64,000 bases of DNA, from NCBI GenBank assembly GCA_949987705.1, contig OX465284.1, positions 106,375,163 through 106,439,162 on the forward strand. The letters are read 5' to 3'. The stretch comes from Thereva unica. Its lineage: Eukaryota > Arthropoda > Insecta > Diptera > Therevidae. This document shows positions 43,627 to 54,060 of this stretch, piece by piece. The notes beneath the pieces are model-generated. The model had not been told where the DNA came from. It worked only from the letters and a program-made list of their open reading frames with translations, and did no database searches. Numbering within the stretch: the stretch's first letter is position 1; every line of letters starts with the position of its first letter. The translations under genes and the position numbers were made by a program.

Positions 43627-45858
43627 GTGAATACTCTACTCGTTTCTGATGAGGAAAACCTATTTTCGAACTCCATCCACCACTCCGCGTGGATCCTCGA
43701 ATTTAATGCATCAATCCCCAAGCATCGTGCAGCATATAACAATGCACTTGTTTACGATTTTAAGAACGCGGACCTGGACAGTATTGGTTTCGAATTATCC
43801 CTAGTCGACTGGGAACATAGGCTAACTAGCAATGATCTTGACGTGATAGTTTCATGCTTTTATTCTATCATTTTCAACATCATCGACAAATATGTACCCA
43901 AAATTATAAAACGGGATAGAGTGTCGGAACCATGGCTGGATAGAGATATTAGATCCCTACGTAATCAAAGAAATAAATTATATAACATGATCAAAAATAA
44001 CACATATGTAAACGAGCGATTGAACTCCGAATACATTAGACTAGCCTCTGAATTTGCTGGTAGGTCCCGCGAGGCCTACTCTGCATATATTAATTCAGTT
44101 GGTGATAATATCATAAGTGATCCCAAAAAATTCTTTGATTACGTTAACATTAAACGGAAGACTTCTGGCTACCCATCAACAATGACGAATGGTAGAGCCC
44201 ACACCTCATGCCCCCAAGTAATTTGTAGCATGTTTGCTGATAGGTTTGCTGAAATTTATAGCCCCTTGTCCAGCGCAACATACGATGTAACTGACTCGCA
44301 CACTGACACTTCCCTTATAACCGGTATATCCCTTTCTGTTGATGAGATCATGGCGGGTCTGAACAATCTTGATATCAAAAAAGGTAATGGTCCCGACAAT
44401 CTCCCTCCTATTTTCCTGCAGCGCTGCTCGCAACATATCGCGTTTCCTCTTTATCTCATCTTCAACAAATCTTTATCGTTAGGAAAGTTTCCCAAGCTGT
44501 GGAAGAAATCCTACCTAACGCCAATCTATAAATCCGGTGACAAGCACTCGGTAGACAACTATAGGGGCATTGCCATTTTATCATCAATTCCTAAGCTTTT
44601 TGAAAAACTTGTTCATGACAAGATTGCTCCTCTTATCGATCCATACCTAAACGAACAACAACATGGTTTTCGGAAAGGACGTTCAACAACTTCTAACCTT
44701 ATGGTCCTTATCTCCGAATCGTTATGCGGTATGGAGAGCGGCCATCAATTGGATGCTGTGTACACTGATTTCAGCAAGGCCTTCGATCGAGTGGACCACG
44801 CCATCCTAATCGCAAAATTATTAAAGTTTGGAATATCAAGTTCTGCCCTGGAATGGTTAAAATCATATCTGAACGGAAGAACACAGGTTATCAGATTCCA
44901 AGGATTTCTATCTAATGAGATCGAAGTAACCTCTGGCGTTCCTCAGGGTAGTCATCTCGGTCCCCTACCCTTCAATATCTTCATCTCCGATCTTTCCGAA
45001 AAATTAGCAAATATTCCACATCTCTTTTACGCGGATGACCTCAAAATTTATAGTGTCATTAAGACCCAAACTGATGCTTCCTTCTTGCAGACAAAACTCA
45101 ATGCCCTACACGACTGGTGCACCATGAACAAACTGCAACTTAACACCAGCAAATGTCATGCAATTACCTTCTCCCGCTTAAAAAACACACAGACCCATAA
45201 CTATTATCTCAATGGCATAATGTTGAATCAGGTTGACCATATCGTAGATCTAGGCGTCGTCCTAGACAAAAAACTCAATTTCAACCTACATTACGATAAT
45301 ATAATTGCCAGAGCCAACAAACTTCTTGGTTTCATCAAGAGGAGAGCCAAAGAATTTGGTAATGTATGGGTCACAAAAACACTCTTCTGTTCTTTAGTCC
45401 GCCCTATCCTGGAATATGCGTGTCCTATCTGGGATCCTATATTCCAAGTGAGCAGTAGGAGGATCGAATCCATTCAAAAGAGATTTCTTCTTTTTGCCTT
45501 GAGACATCTACACAACCCCCATGACTACCATACCCTGCCACACTACTTGGACAGGCTCAAAGTGCTTGGTCTCATGCCGCTATCTAGCAGGAGGAAGCTG
45601 CTCATATCTTGCGTTGCCTTTGACGTCCTAAGTGGAAAGCTTAAAGTGCAGTTTCTGTCGGACAGAATCAAATTGAATGATGTAGTCCGACACACACGAC
45701 ACACTAAACTACTTAGGGAATATCCACACCGCACCGATTACGCAAGGAACGAGCCCGTCAACAGATGCTGTATGGTTTTTAATAGCCATAGCTCCTCTTT
45801 CTCCCCTTCCCTCAACAAGGCATCCTATAAAATAATACTCAAATCCCTACTAACATAA
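43627..45858 (+). CDS. Non-LTR reverse transcriptase, 743 codons, 5' partial
   Basis: RNA-directed DNA polymerase. The frame is open from 43606, after a TAA at 43603; the first codon listed is GTG, so no true start is present. Residues 1-200 are the linker after the missing endonuclease (PWLDRDIRSLRNQRNKLY near 102-119). The fingers include NGPDNLPP and NYRGIAILSSIPKLFEKLV. Motif A is DFSKAFDRVDH with Asp at 381. GVPQGS is at 437-442 and YADD at 468-471, so the catalytic aspartates are intact. Residue 448 is Pro (LGPLPF) where the family has Leu, which may impair it. The thumb and C-terminal domain follow (DLGVVLDKKLNFN, PILEYACPIWDP, IQKRFLLFALRHL). There is no RNase H domain. Without an endonuclease it is not autonomous. 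Confidence 0.93.
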   Translation: MNTLLVSDEENLFSNSIHHSAWILEFNASIPKHRAAYNNALVYDFKNADLDSIGFELSLVDWEHRLTSNDLDVIVSCFYSIIFNIIDKYVPKIIKRDRVSEPWLDRDIRSLRNQRNKLYNMIKNNTYVNERLNSEYIRLASEFAGRSREAYSAYINSVGDNIISDPKKFFDYVNIKRKTSGYPSTMTNGRAHTSCPQVICSMFADRFAEIYSPLSSATYDVTDSHTDTSLITGISLSVDEIMAGLNNLDIKKGNGPDNLPPIFLQRCSQHIAFPLYLIFNKSLSLGKFPKLWKKSYLTPIYKSGDKHSVDNYRGIAILSSIPKLFEKLVHDKIAPLIDPYLNEQQHGFRKGRSTTSNLMVLISESLCGMESGHQLDAVYTDFSKAFDRVDHAILIAKLLKFGISSSALEWLKSYLNGRTQVIRFQGFLSNEIEVTSGVPQGSHLGPLPFNIFISDLSEKLANIPHLFYADDLKIYSVIKTQTDASFLQTKLNALHDWCTMNKLQLNTSKCHAITFSRLKNTQTHNYYLNGIMLNQVDHIVDLGVVLDKKLNFNLHYDNIIARANKLLGFIKRRAKEFGNVWVTKTLFCSLVRPILEYACPIWDPIFQVSSRRIESIQKRFLLFALRHLHNPHDYHTLPHYLDRLKVLGLMPLSSRRKLLISCVAFDVLSGKLKVQFLSDRIKLNDVVRHTRHTKLLREYPHRTDYARNEPVNRCCMVFNSHSSSFSPSLNKASYKIILKSLLT

Positions 45859-45974
45859 CCCCTCCTGACAATTGTAGGTTTTTAGTAGCTAACAGTAGTT
45901 ATATGAAAAAGACTGTACACTATGTTTTAATCTAAGTATATGTATACCTAGTTTTAAGTGTGCCTTGTTTGGCG

Positions 45975-45980
45975 AATAAA
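45975..45980 (+). terminator. Polyadenylation signal of the retrotransposon
   Basis: AATAAA directly before TAAA and the 26-A run. It marks the 3' end of the 43.6-46.0 kb element. Confidence 0.8.
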
Positions 45981-46007
45981 TAAAAAAAAAAAAAAAAAAA
46001 AAAAAAA

Positions 46008-46990
46008 GACGAATATGGGTTGTTGCAATTAGATAACAATTTTTTAATTAAGAAATTATGCACTCTTGAGCACTCTACCAGTACCAATGGATCGCGGTGC
46101 ATGAGGAGATAGCGATGAGCCCTGCGTTTGAGCTCTTGGATATTGTATGAGTTCGGGAATACTGATTGTAGAAGGTTATTCCACAGACGAGTTGTTCTTG
46201 TGATGAACGAATTTCTAGACTGGTGTGTGCAGAAGGCTACATATTTCAGTGGAACAGTCATTGTGGTAGATGCGGTAGAGTTTCAGCAGAGCCGTTACAT
46301 TCTTGCTTAAGAAGTCAATTGAGGGTCTAATGACACTATCTCCAATAAGTAGGAGGGTGCGACTGCACCTTGTCTAACCACTATAATGCTGTTTTAGGGG
46401 CCTCGGCCCAGATATACGAGTTGAATTCAAGACAAGGACCAATGTAGGATTTTGGAAGAGAGCTGGTGATAGAATAGAGCCCTAGGGAACACCTACAGAG
46501 ATGATGTAATGATTCGGCGATGTCGTCCAATACTAGCATGATTGAACGGTCAGAAAAGAAACGTAGGGTGTGAAAGGGCGTAGAGTATGCGCAGAGCTAT
46601 AACCAAAGGCTAGATAAATTTTTAAGAACCATAGGGGTAATATTATCAAGGCTAATGGATTTGTTAGAGTCCAGCTCTTGGAGACACATATACTTCGCTC
46701 ATCCTGAAGAAAAATCTGTTCATTTAGGGAGAGGAACATTCGACATGGGGAGTGGCATGGCTGTTTGAGGTAAGGAAGAATTAGAGGCGAACAGAGATAC
46801 GACCTTGGATTTGTTTTCTGTTAGCACTTTCCCATCGTGAATGAAAGAAGGTGGATTTTTTCCTGAGAGATATTAACAAGGACCAGAAGTCTTTACTGCC
46901 AGAAGTGGAGTTTATGAGCCTACCTGTTAATCTATCGTTAAATGATGATTTGATGTGCTTGAACGTAGATTTGCATGGGCATTTCAAAAA
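46008..46990 (-). pseudogene. Second RLW-family non-LTR element, minus strand, internally deleted
   Basis: From high to low coordinates: STSGSKDFWSLLISLRKKST (the linker before the RT, 46781-46987), then frames giving NKS-SLDNI-P-VLK (finger start), then, after loss of the RT core, LEFNSYIWAEAPKTAL-WLDKVQ. Then comes SRNSFITRTTRLWNNLLQSV with FPNSYNIQELKRRAHRYLL and SRVHNFLI. Both ends of the protein survive but motifs A to D are gone. Its 3' end lies against the poly(A) of the plus-strand element because that element was inserted there. Confidence 0.85.
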
Positions 46991-49180
46991 TATTTTGATT
47001 ATTTCTGTTCTGGATTTTTAATGATTATTAAAATTGTTTTTTCCTTATCCATAAATCGACATCTTAAGTGTATAAAAGAACCACTCTAAAGAAGGTCGCA
47101 AATTTCATTGTAAATTTCAAACATAAAACGATTCAATTGATTCCGATTTCATTTGTTTAATTAAATCAATTACAATCGGAAATTAATACAAATTAATCAG
47201 ATTTTTTTTTTATTTATTTGTTTTCAAGGATACAAAAATAAACTTGTTTACGACTCTCAAGGTTTTTCGTCATTTTGAAGTTCACGAACTTCTTCACAGT
47301 CGAGTACTTTCATCTACGTGTTTACCATTTCAAAAAAAAAAAAAAAAAAAAAAAAATTGTTTTTCTTTTTCCCTAAATTGAAGAACTAATTGTCCCTTAT
47401 TTGAACAAGAGGATCTCGTAACCTAAATGAACTGGTATTAATTAGCAGTTTGTTTAGGTACTTTATCTGAAAAGACGTTTGCCTTTTTTTTTTGGTCTCG
47501 TTGTTAACACAGAAAAAAAAGGGAACAAAAGACGATTGACCGAAAATAAATTTTGTTTTTAAGGACGAAAATATCCTTAAATTCTATGGGAAATGTATTG
47601 CCTCCCATAATGTTAATTGGTCGTAATTTGATTAATGATTTTGGTAAATGTATAAAGATCCTTTTTTGGAGCTGATGATGTCAAGTGATATATACATAAC
47701 AATTTGTGTTTTGGTAAACCGCTGCAATAACATCTCATTTGTAGAGAAAGGACCTTTGATCTATTGGAAATATAAATTCGTCACTGATTTGTGTGTAAGT
47801 GTGTGTGTGCGTACCTTCGTCAATCGAATGCTAGTTAAAATATAATGATGGTTGGTACCTTCAGTTTTCTGTCAAGCGACGGCGTCTATAATTCTGTGTA
47901 GTAATTATTTGATCCCTTTTAATTGATTGTGTAAACTGTCGCTTTAATTGAATCATAGTACTTTGGTGCTTCAATATGAAAATGGGGGACAAAGGGTTCT
48001 CTGTTGGATGGGAAATGAATTTATAATAAGACAGCACGTGATATGTTATGAGTGAAATAAACTGGGATTCCATTATTAATTCATCAGAAAATTCACACCA
48101 CGTCATGTTGTGCCTCTAATTAAACTCAATTGGTTCTGGTAACATATATACATACAGACTGTATACTATATAAGAAAGATTATTATACAGGATTTGCCAG
48201 GACGTGAGCTCTGTGTTTCGCGTAGCTTTAAGGGGTTTCGCATAAGCCATCAAAGTGCGCGCCAAATGATAAGTAATTAAGCGAACAATTAATATCGGTT
48301 TTCAAGGGACCTCCATGAAAATGTGACGAGGATCGATAATAATTTTGCGAAATTGTAATTATTCATGGTATCGTTACCTTCACCCCAAAACATCCTTCAA
48401 AACCCATCCTTCCAGTACAAATTACCAATTTTTGAAGGCACTCTTAATAGGGATACAAATCCTTAATTAAATTGTAAGAAGCAAAAGAGCGGCGCGTGTA
48501 AATTGTGAAAATTGTACGAGTTATGGACAGTTTCCCTTCATTATTATTTTTTTCTTCATGTTTTTTTTTATATCATTAATTTTTTTTTTTTTTTACTTTC
48601 CTTCCTCATGTTTTCCTGTAACATTCCAATTCCTGGCCATAATTAGTTCCAAAGAAAGCCTGGTGGTGTTTGTCGGGGGATGGTTTGGTGGCGGCATTAA
48701 CGAGAGAATAGTGCCTACACATTTTTGGGGGGACGATGGTGTAGGCTAATAATGAAATGTATGCTACGATATCAAAGGAAATGGTCTGTAACAGATTTTG
48801 TACTTAATAACACTGTTAATGACCTTCTCGTCACTTAAGGTAATTATTACTAACAAAGGTCAGGGAACTAAAAGTAACAGATGGAGAATTTATATATGGT
48901 GCTTAGTGTAATCATTGACGGTGATTAGTTGGGCTGGCAGAGACGAGATCACAGGATATTACGGGATATATATGAAAAGGATTTGATTTCGTTAATGGTA
49001 AATTAAGTTTCATATTATGGCTTAATGTTATAGAAAAAAAAAGAGCAAAAATGTTGAGAGAATATCACCTTTAAGAACTTTGGTTGATATTCATGCTTTT
49101 TTGATTTGTTAGTGTGATCTTGAACAGTAGTAATTTCAGTTTGAATAAAACGATAGTCATCCTATATCTATGCCATGCCA
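46991..49180. other. AT-rich spacer with poly(A) tract; no gene seen
   Basis: Contains an A run at about 47332-47356 and T runs near 48580. The frames at 47648-47845 and 48558-48749 are unrecognised. Base composition and lack of element remnants suggest ordinary intergenic or intronic DNA. Confidence 0.55.
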
Positions 49181-49184
49181 TTGC

Positions 49185-49295
49185 AACCAAGACGCACACC
49201 AGCACCATAAAGCTTATTCATTCACCCAAGACACACACCAACACAATAAAGCTTTTCCAGCCACCCAAGACACACACTGGAGCCATGAAGGGGAA
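49185..49295 (+). repeat. 39-bp minisatellite, almost three units
   Basis: Units start at about 49185, 49224 and 49263, a period of exactly 39 bp, each with ACCCAAGACACACACC and, in the first two, AATAAAGCTT-like sequence. The surrounding frame (49114-49326) reads the repeats as a 13-residue peptide (KTHTNTIKLFQPP), but there is no other evidence of coding. Confidence 0.85.
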
Positions 49296-50420
49296 TCTAC
49301 ATCCCGATCACCGTACTATCTTCTAGATCAGATTCGCACTTTGAGCTTGAGATGTAAACTCCCCTTAAACCTTGTTCCAGAAAGTGAGGACTTCAGATTT
49401 AGCACAGTGTGAGTCATAGCTGTTGCATTATCTACTGGAATTGTTTCAGTAATCTATTTCTTATGTACTGTTTTTCCATGAGCCGAGGTAGAGCTTTCGT
49501 TGAGCAAACAGAAAGCCTTTCCCTCAAGTTAACTGGATGCTGTACCATGAAGGTTCTGGGTTGAAGTGGCCGATCATCAATTTTAAACTGCGTTGCAGTT
49601 GGCATATGTTCAGTAAAAGACACTCAAACACACTCATGTGCAAAACCCAGCTTAACCCGACTGGTTTCGTCGAGTTTTCGTTGATTTAACGAAACTTTAC
49701 TCAACCCTTTTTCTATGGGGGCTTAATCTGAGTAAACTCAGGGTAATCTCTGCATTGAAACTCAGTAACGGTAACTGCAGTAGTGCTCATAAACTTGCAA
49801 CGTGCCATAATTTCCACATTGTCGATATACCTGAAAGTGTACACCCCAGTTAACATTAAAATCATTGACTGTAAGAAGTCATTTAAATTCTAGTTCTGAG
49901 TTCTAGTGTATCTTTCAAATAAGAAAGATATAGTTGTTTAAATATTGGACTTAATCGAAAAGGATCACCCGGACACTGAAGTACTTGATTTGATTTCTTC
50001 TATTCCTTTGATCCCTTGCGGGACATAGCGTGAAAACCGTTGCCCTCCAGCGGACTCTGTTTCGTGCAACAGCCAAAAAGTTTTGCTAGTTAACTACTAG
50101 TTAGCCATAGTAAGGTTTTTAAACACGATCCGTGTCGTTTTCAGTCGACGTCGAATTGCGTGAAGTGGACTCTGGTCTTTGGGGTTGGTATGTAGGAGTA
50201 GCTAAGGAGTGGGTTTTGAGAACAATGTTACCAGGTAAGTATTTTTGAAAAATGTGAATACATTTTTGTTCACGATTTCTGCATTCGTTTTTTTAGGTTC
50301 TTAGATGATGGAGCAGACACTACAATGTAGAAAGTCGTTAAATAGCACTAAGCAAATGAAATTTCGGGGGTAAAACAAACTCATATGTATGTCAGACAGA
50401 AAATTACATTACGCCAAGAA
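49296..50420. other. Spacer, no gene accepted
   Basis: The frame at 49432-49623 (-) is unrecognised. A candidate 62-bp intron at 50235-50296 (CAG/GTAAGT donor, TTTTTTTAG acceptor) is the only gene-like signal, but the adjoining frames are short. Confidence 0.45.
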
Positions 50421-50424
50421 GGCA

Positions 50425-50735
50425 TTTTAAGTTGAGTTGGTTTAAAAGTTGAGTTGAGTTACGAGTTTAACATCAGGTTTAAAGTGGGATCACAATGGGC
50501 CTATCCTTAGTGTATGAGATTAAACCAACAGCTCAGCCATATCTAACCTAACCTAACCTAACGAGTTACTTTAAGAGTTGCGTTAAGAGTTGAGCTGGGG
50601 ATTGAATTGAGTTTTGATAAGTTGAGCTGAGTCAAAGTGAGCTCCGAGTTGGATTAAAGATTGCGTTAAGAATTCAGTTGAGTTGAGTTAAGAGATGGAT
50701 TAAAAATTCAATTAAGAGTGGTGTTGAGTCTCCAT
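50425..50735 (+). repeat. Degenerate GAGTT-rich tandem array, split by an insertion
   Basis: Irregular repeats of GTTGAGTT, GAGTTAAGAGTT and similar words occupy 50430-50467 and 50561-50730. The interruption is a 93-bp retroelement fragment (next entry). Confidence 0.75.
50468..50560 (+). mobile_element. Retroelement 3' end with (CTAAC)4 tail and 7-bp duplication
   Basis: The fragment starts TAACATCAGGTTTAAAG and ends (CTAAC)4 at 50543-50562. It matches the minus-strand 3' UTR at about 10045-9915 (CATCAGGTTTAAAG, ATGGGCCTATCC, CCATATCTAA). ACGAGTT occurs on both sides (50461-50467 and 50561-50567), consistent with target duplication of the host GAGTT array. It is therefore an extreme 5' truncation of the R1/LOA-like family, whose 3' terminus is a CTAAC repeat. 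Confidence 0.8.
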
Positions 50736-52690
50736 ATGAATATACTATCATAAGGCCCAAAAGATTATTTCGGTATATAAACAAATTTAGGGAGGTTAGT
50801 GTGCTTCGATTGAGTGCAGACTTCCATTGAATGGTCTGCCTTAGGACTATGTTTGAATGATCTAGTCTTGCACTTTAACCAATTTTTCGGTGACTAACTA
50901 GCACTACTTATGTATGTTTAAAGCTCAGCAAGAGTTATTCCATCACTTTAGTGTATCATAGTTGTTCGTTCTTCGTTCGTTATTTGGAAGTAGACAACTG
51001 CCCATACCAAGCACTTCGCGACATCTTACTTGCTATACGCCTTGACTGTTTGGCCACATCTCATTGAAATGAAAGTATTTTGTTGACATGTAGGAGTCAA
51101 GAATGAGGCCACGTCTGACAATGCTTGGTCAAACTCTATACAACCTTCATCCAAGCTTATATCCCAAGACTTGGGCATCTTTCAGCAAGGTTTGGGATGA
51201 TAAAGCCAAAGCCTGGGCAGAATAATCCTAATAAAGCTTAGGATTTGTCGTCAACTATGGCGTTGCCTTCATGGGATATGATAAAGATTAAGAGACACAC
51301 AGACTCAATTTGATAAAATCGCATATATGTATTTTAAAAATCAATACTACGACGTCTTTTTGTACTCATTACTCCTAAGTGCAACAATATTGCTCCTCCC
51401 AGCAAATATGTAATCCTCACCCACGATTTCAGACTTTTTACCATTAGGGCGCCGTTCATTAGATCAGGGATAAAGTTAATCCATACTTTTTAGCTTTTGC
51501 TGGTTAGTCTGCTTGGTACCCTCTCTACTGAAGGGCTCAAGAACGTCTCTCCTCAGTTAATACGCTTTAAAAACTCAAAATCGATTATCACATAAAATCG
51601 ACAATTCATCACAAAAGTCGATAAAACCATAAGAGGCACAGACATTATACAGACAGTGGAAGCTGCGTTAATGGGTTGTCCTAACAACGCTTAAGCGGAT
51701 TTTCTTAATCAAATCTTGAACGAGTTCTTCTGAAAATTTTTATCGCCATCATGAGGGCTTACACTCGTTACACGAGAACGTACACAGTTGCAGTGCGAGA
51801 ATAAACTTTTCTCGGGTGGATTATCTGAGCGTTTATTAATAACTTCAACTTTTAGGTATTTGCTTGACTTTCGAAAGTCAGCTTGTATCATGTTTGTAAT
51901 AACTGCAAAACTTAACGAAAGCATCCTTCTAACACCATCACCACTCCAAAATCCTCCATCAAATATGACGAAATTGCAATCGTTTCACCGAAATTATCAA
52001 AACTTTACAAATTACCGCCGTTAATTAAACTTAAATTCCAACACGAACTGAATTAATTATAAATATTAAAAAATTTTAATGTTTTGCGGCGGCTTTGGCG
52101 GTGGTGGCATTTTTGATTGTTAATATTATAAAAAAAAAAACAAAATTCAAATAAAAAAGGGACAAAGGGAATTTTATTTTGCACAAGGACACACACTAAC
52201 TAACTAACTACACCAGAAATTATTGAGCGGGACACGCTCCGGTTCGGCGGAGCGTTATCTGATTCCCTTGTAATTGGAAACTTGATTTTACACTGTAACA
52301 ATTTTCGCTATAATGCGGTAATGATTACAGGGAATATTCAAATTAAATTCCCAGAGAGAAAATTAAGGAAGAATCAAATTTTAGAATTAATTGAGCTTCA
52401 CGACGAGATTTGTTCAGATGGTTTGGTAAGGGGGTGTCTTTTTTTTTGTTTTTGGTCCTGTTGTAGCTTTCATTTTTGGATAGGAGTGTAGAAACGAAAT
52501 GAAATGGTGGGGGGGGGGGGATTTATGGGGAACAAGGTTTAGTAGAATAGGTTTTTGGGGTTATGAGGGGTCAGGAGGGTGTTGAAGGAGGTGACGATGA
52601 ACTTTGTTTTTGGCATCTTATGTTTTGTAAGAGTTTGGAAATACAGACTATGTTCCTTTGTTGTTCCTTCTTCGTAAGAGGTCTCCACAA
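50736..52690. other. Spacer; GC hairpin at 52234-52255; no gene seen
   Basis: The hairpin ACGCTCCG-GTTCGG-CGGAGCGT has an 8-bp perfect stem in otherwise AT-rich sequence. A run of 12-13 G lies near 52508. The frames at 51709-52024 are unrecognised. Confidence 0.5.
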
Positions 52691-53280
52691 ATTACGTGAG
52701 GCGATTTTTTATTCGGTCTCAAGCCGTGAATTTATGGAACGAGTTCACGTCGAATCCAGTCGGACCTGAAAGCAAGGCGCGAACTAGGCGCGAAAACCAC
52801 CCACACTCGCATTCGCACTTATTCACGGGTGTTCACGGCGTGAGTCTGGAGCCGCCTCAAGGCACAAACATATTGGCGCGAAGGTGGTGAAGGCGGGAGA
52901 TTTCCCATACATTTGATTACTCCGCGCCGGCTGCCCATTGTGTCAGCAAATATGGTGGTCCGTGTATTTGAAAGGTTCTTCCAGTAACCAATCTGTTTGT
53001 GCGTTTAAAGTGTTCGTTTCATTTTTGCACTTGAATTAACAACCTTTTATGCTGAACTGACTTCGCCCGTGTTTCTGTAGGGAAGCATGATGTCACCTGC
53101 ATAACACGGTCTGTCAGGATACCCCCATATATCAGTCACACAGTATTGTGTGGCCGTGCCTGCCGGCCTGGCCTGCCGCCGGTATGTACGTAAGTGGGGG
53201 TGGGGGGATTTTTCACTGTTGCTTGAGGAAAATACGTGATATATTCTGAGACCCCTTCTGCTCATAAACGGCTCACGTAA
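52691..53280. other. GC-richer patch, possible retroelement 3' end
   Basis: FFIRSQAVNLWNEFTSNPVG near 52700 resembles the RxxNLWNxLPxxVV tail of non-LTR elements. The following 250 bp (GGCGCGAA words at 52788 and 52875) is unusually GC-rich for the window. I cannot assign the rest; the minus-strand frame at 53047-53265 is unrecognised. Confidence 0.35.
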
Positions 53281-53284
53281 TTAA

Positions 53285-53600
53285 TCGACGACCCCTAAAG
53301 TCAGGCTTCGGGATGAGCATAAGCTTTTGGCGCTTCCATTGCTCAGAGAACACTCCTTCCCTCAGGCACGCTGTGAATACCTGGGCGAACCCATATGGTG
53401 CCAAAGTGTCACCGCTCTGTTCGGTATGCCGTCCAGTCCAGAACCTTTTCCAGTGGCAATACTCTTCGAGGATTCTACAATTTCTTTCTCCCTTACCTCT
53501 GGGATGTCTGCGTCATCCACATTTATGTCCATGCTCCCGTCCTGTGGGAGCAGGCTCTGTACGATGTTTTGCAGGATTATAGGGCATAGGTAATCGTTGG
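53285..53600 (-). pseudogene. R1/LOA-like reverse transcriptase fragment
   Basis: The minus strand at about 53400-53300 gives FAQVFTACLREGVFSEQWKR, then QKLMLIPKP: the thumb-side end of the finger region (xxxVFNACLxxGxFPxxWKxxxLVLIPKPGK) seen in R1/LOA-type elements. Upstream minus-strand sequence is open but unrecognised. Confidence 0.75.
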
Positions 53601-53779
53601 GGACGGCTTACCCCGCTTTTAGGCGCTTAGGCGACCCATCATCCGGGTTTCTTGTCGTCTACTCCTTCGCCCGGCTCCCACACGCCCATATTGCGGTTAT
53701 ATAGGCTCTTATCGCAGTCTTTGGCGATATGCCCTTTTCCTCCAAGCTATAGGCATAGCATTGCCTCGGAACTGGTGCA

Positions 53780-54060
53780 TTTCTTTACTATATGCCCCAC
53801 CCCACATGCAAGCTTTGCCTGGAGGAGGATGAATCTGCCCTCCACGTTCTCTGTGAGTGCCCCGAGATAGCAAGGAGCAGGGTCGTTTTATTTGACGAGT
53901 CGCTGGCCGAACCCTCAAGTCTAAGCGACAAGCTACTAAGCAGACTGCTGAGCTTATTCAAGCAGTCTGGTTTGCAAATATGAGTTGAAGAGGTGTGGTA
54001 CAAGAGGCCAAACGAATGGCCGCAGTACCTTAGTACCCAGTACCTTACGTAACAAAAACC
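53780..54060 (+). mobile_element. R1/LOA-like C-terminal zinc knuckle, opposite orientation
   Basis: The frame from 53792 gives CKLCLEEDESALHVLCECPE, then IARSRVVLFDESL and LLSLFKQSGL. CxxC ... H....C is the knuckle that ends many R1/LOA-like elements. It faces away from the RT fragment at 53285-53600, so the two belong to different insertions or an inverted one. Confidence 0.75.

Larger units (their letters stand above)
43606..46007 (+). mobile_element. 5'-truncated Jockey/CR1-superfamily retrotransposon with poly(A)
   Basis: The element covers the 743-codon frame, about 120 bp of 3' UTR, an AATAAA signal at 45975-45980 and a run of 26 A (45982-46007). The apurinic endonuclease domain is missing, so it was truncated at the 5' end on insertion, as is usual for target-primed reverse transcription. 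It sits inside a composite repeat whose uninterrupted version is at 36.4-37.0 kb. The intact tail and open frame make it the youngest element in the window. I cannot identify a clean target duplication. Confidence 0.9.

Noticed and set aside
50235..50296. Possible 62-bp intron (CAG/GTAAGT ... TTTTTTTAG)
   Set aside because: Splice signals are good, but the joined frames stop within a few codons on one side or the other and resemble no protein.
50543..50562. Interstitial telomere repeat (CCTAA)n
   Set aside because: Only four units, preceded by a retroelement 3' UTR and bounded by a target duplication, so it is better explained as a retroelement tail.
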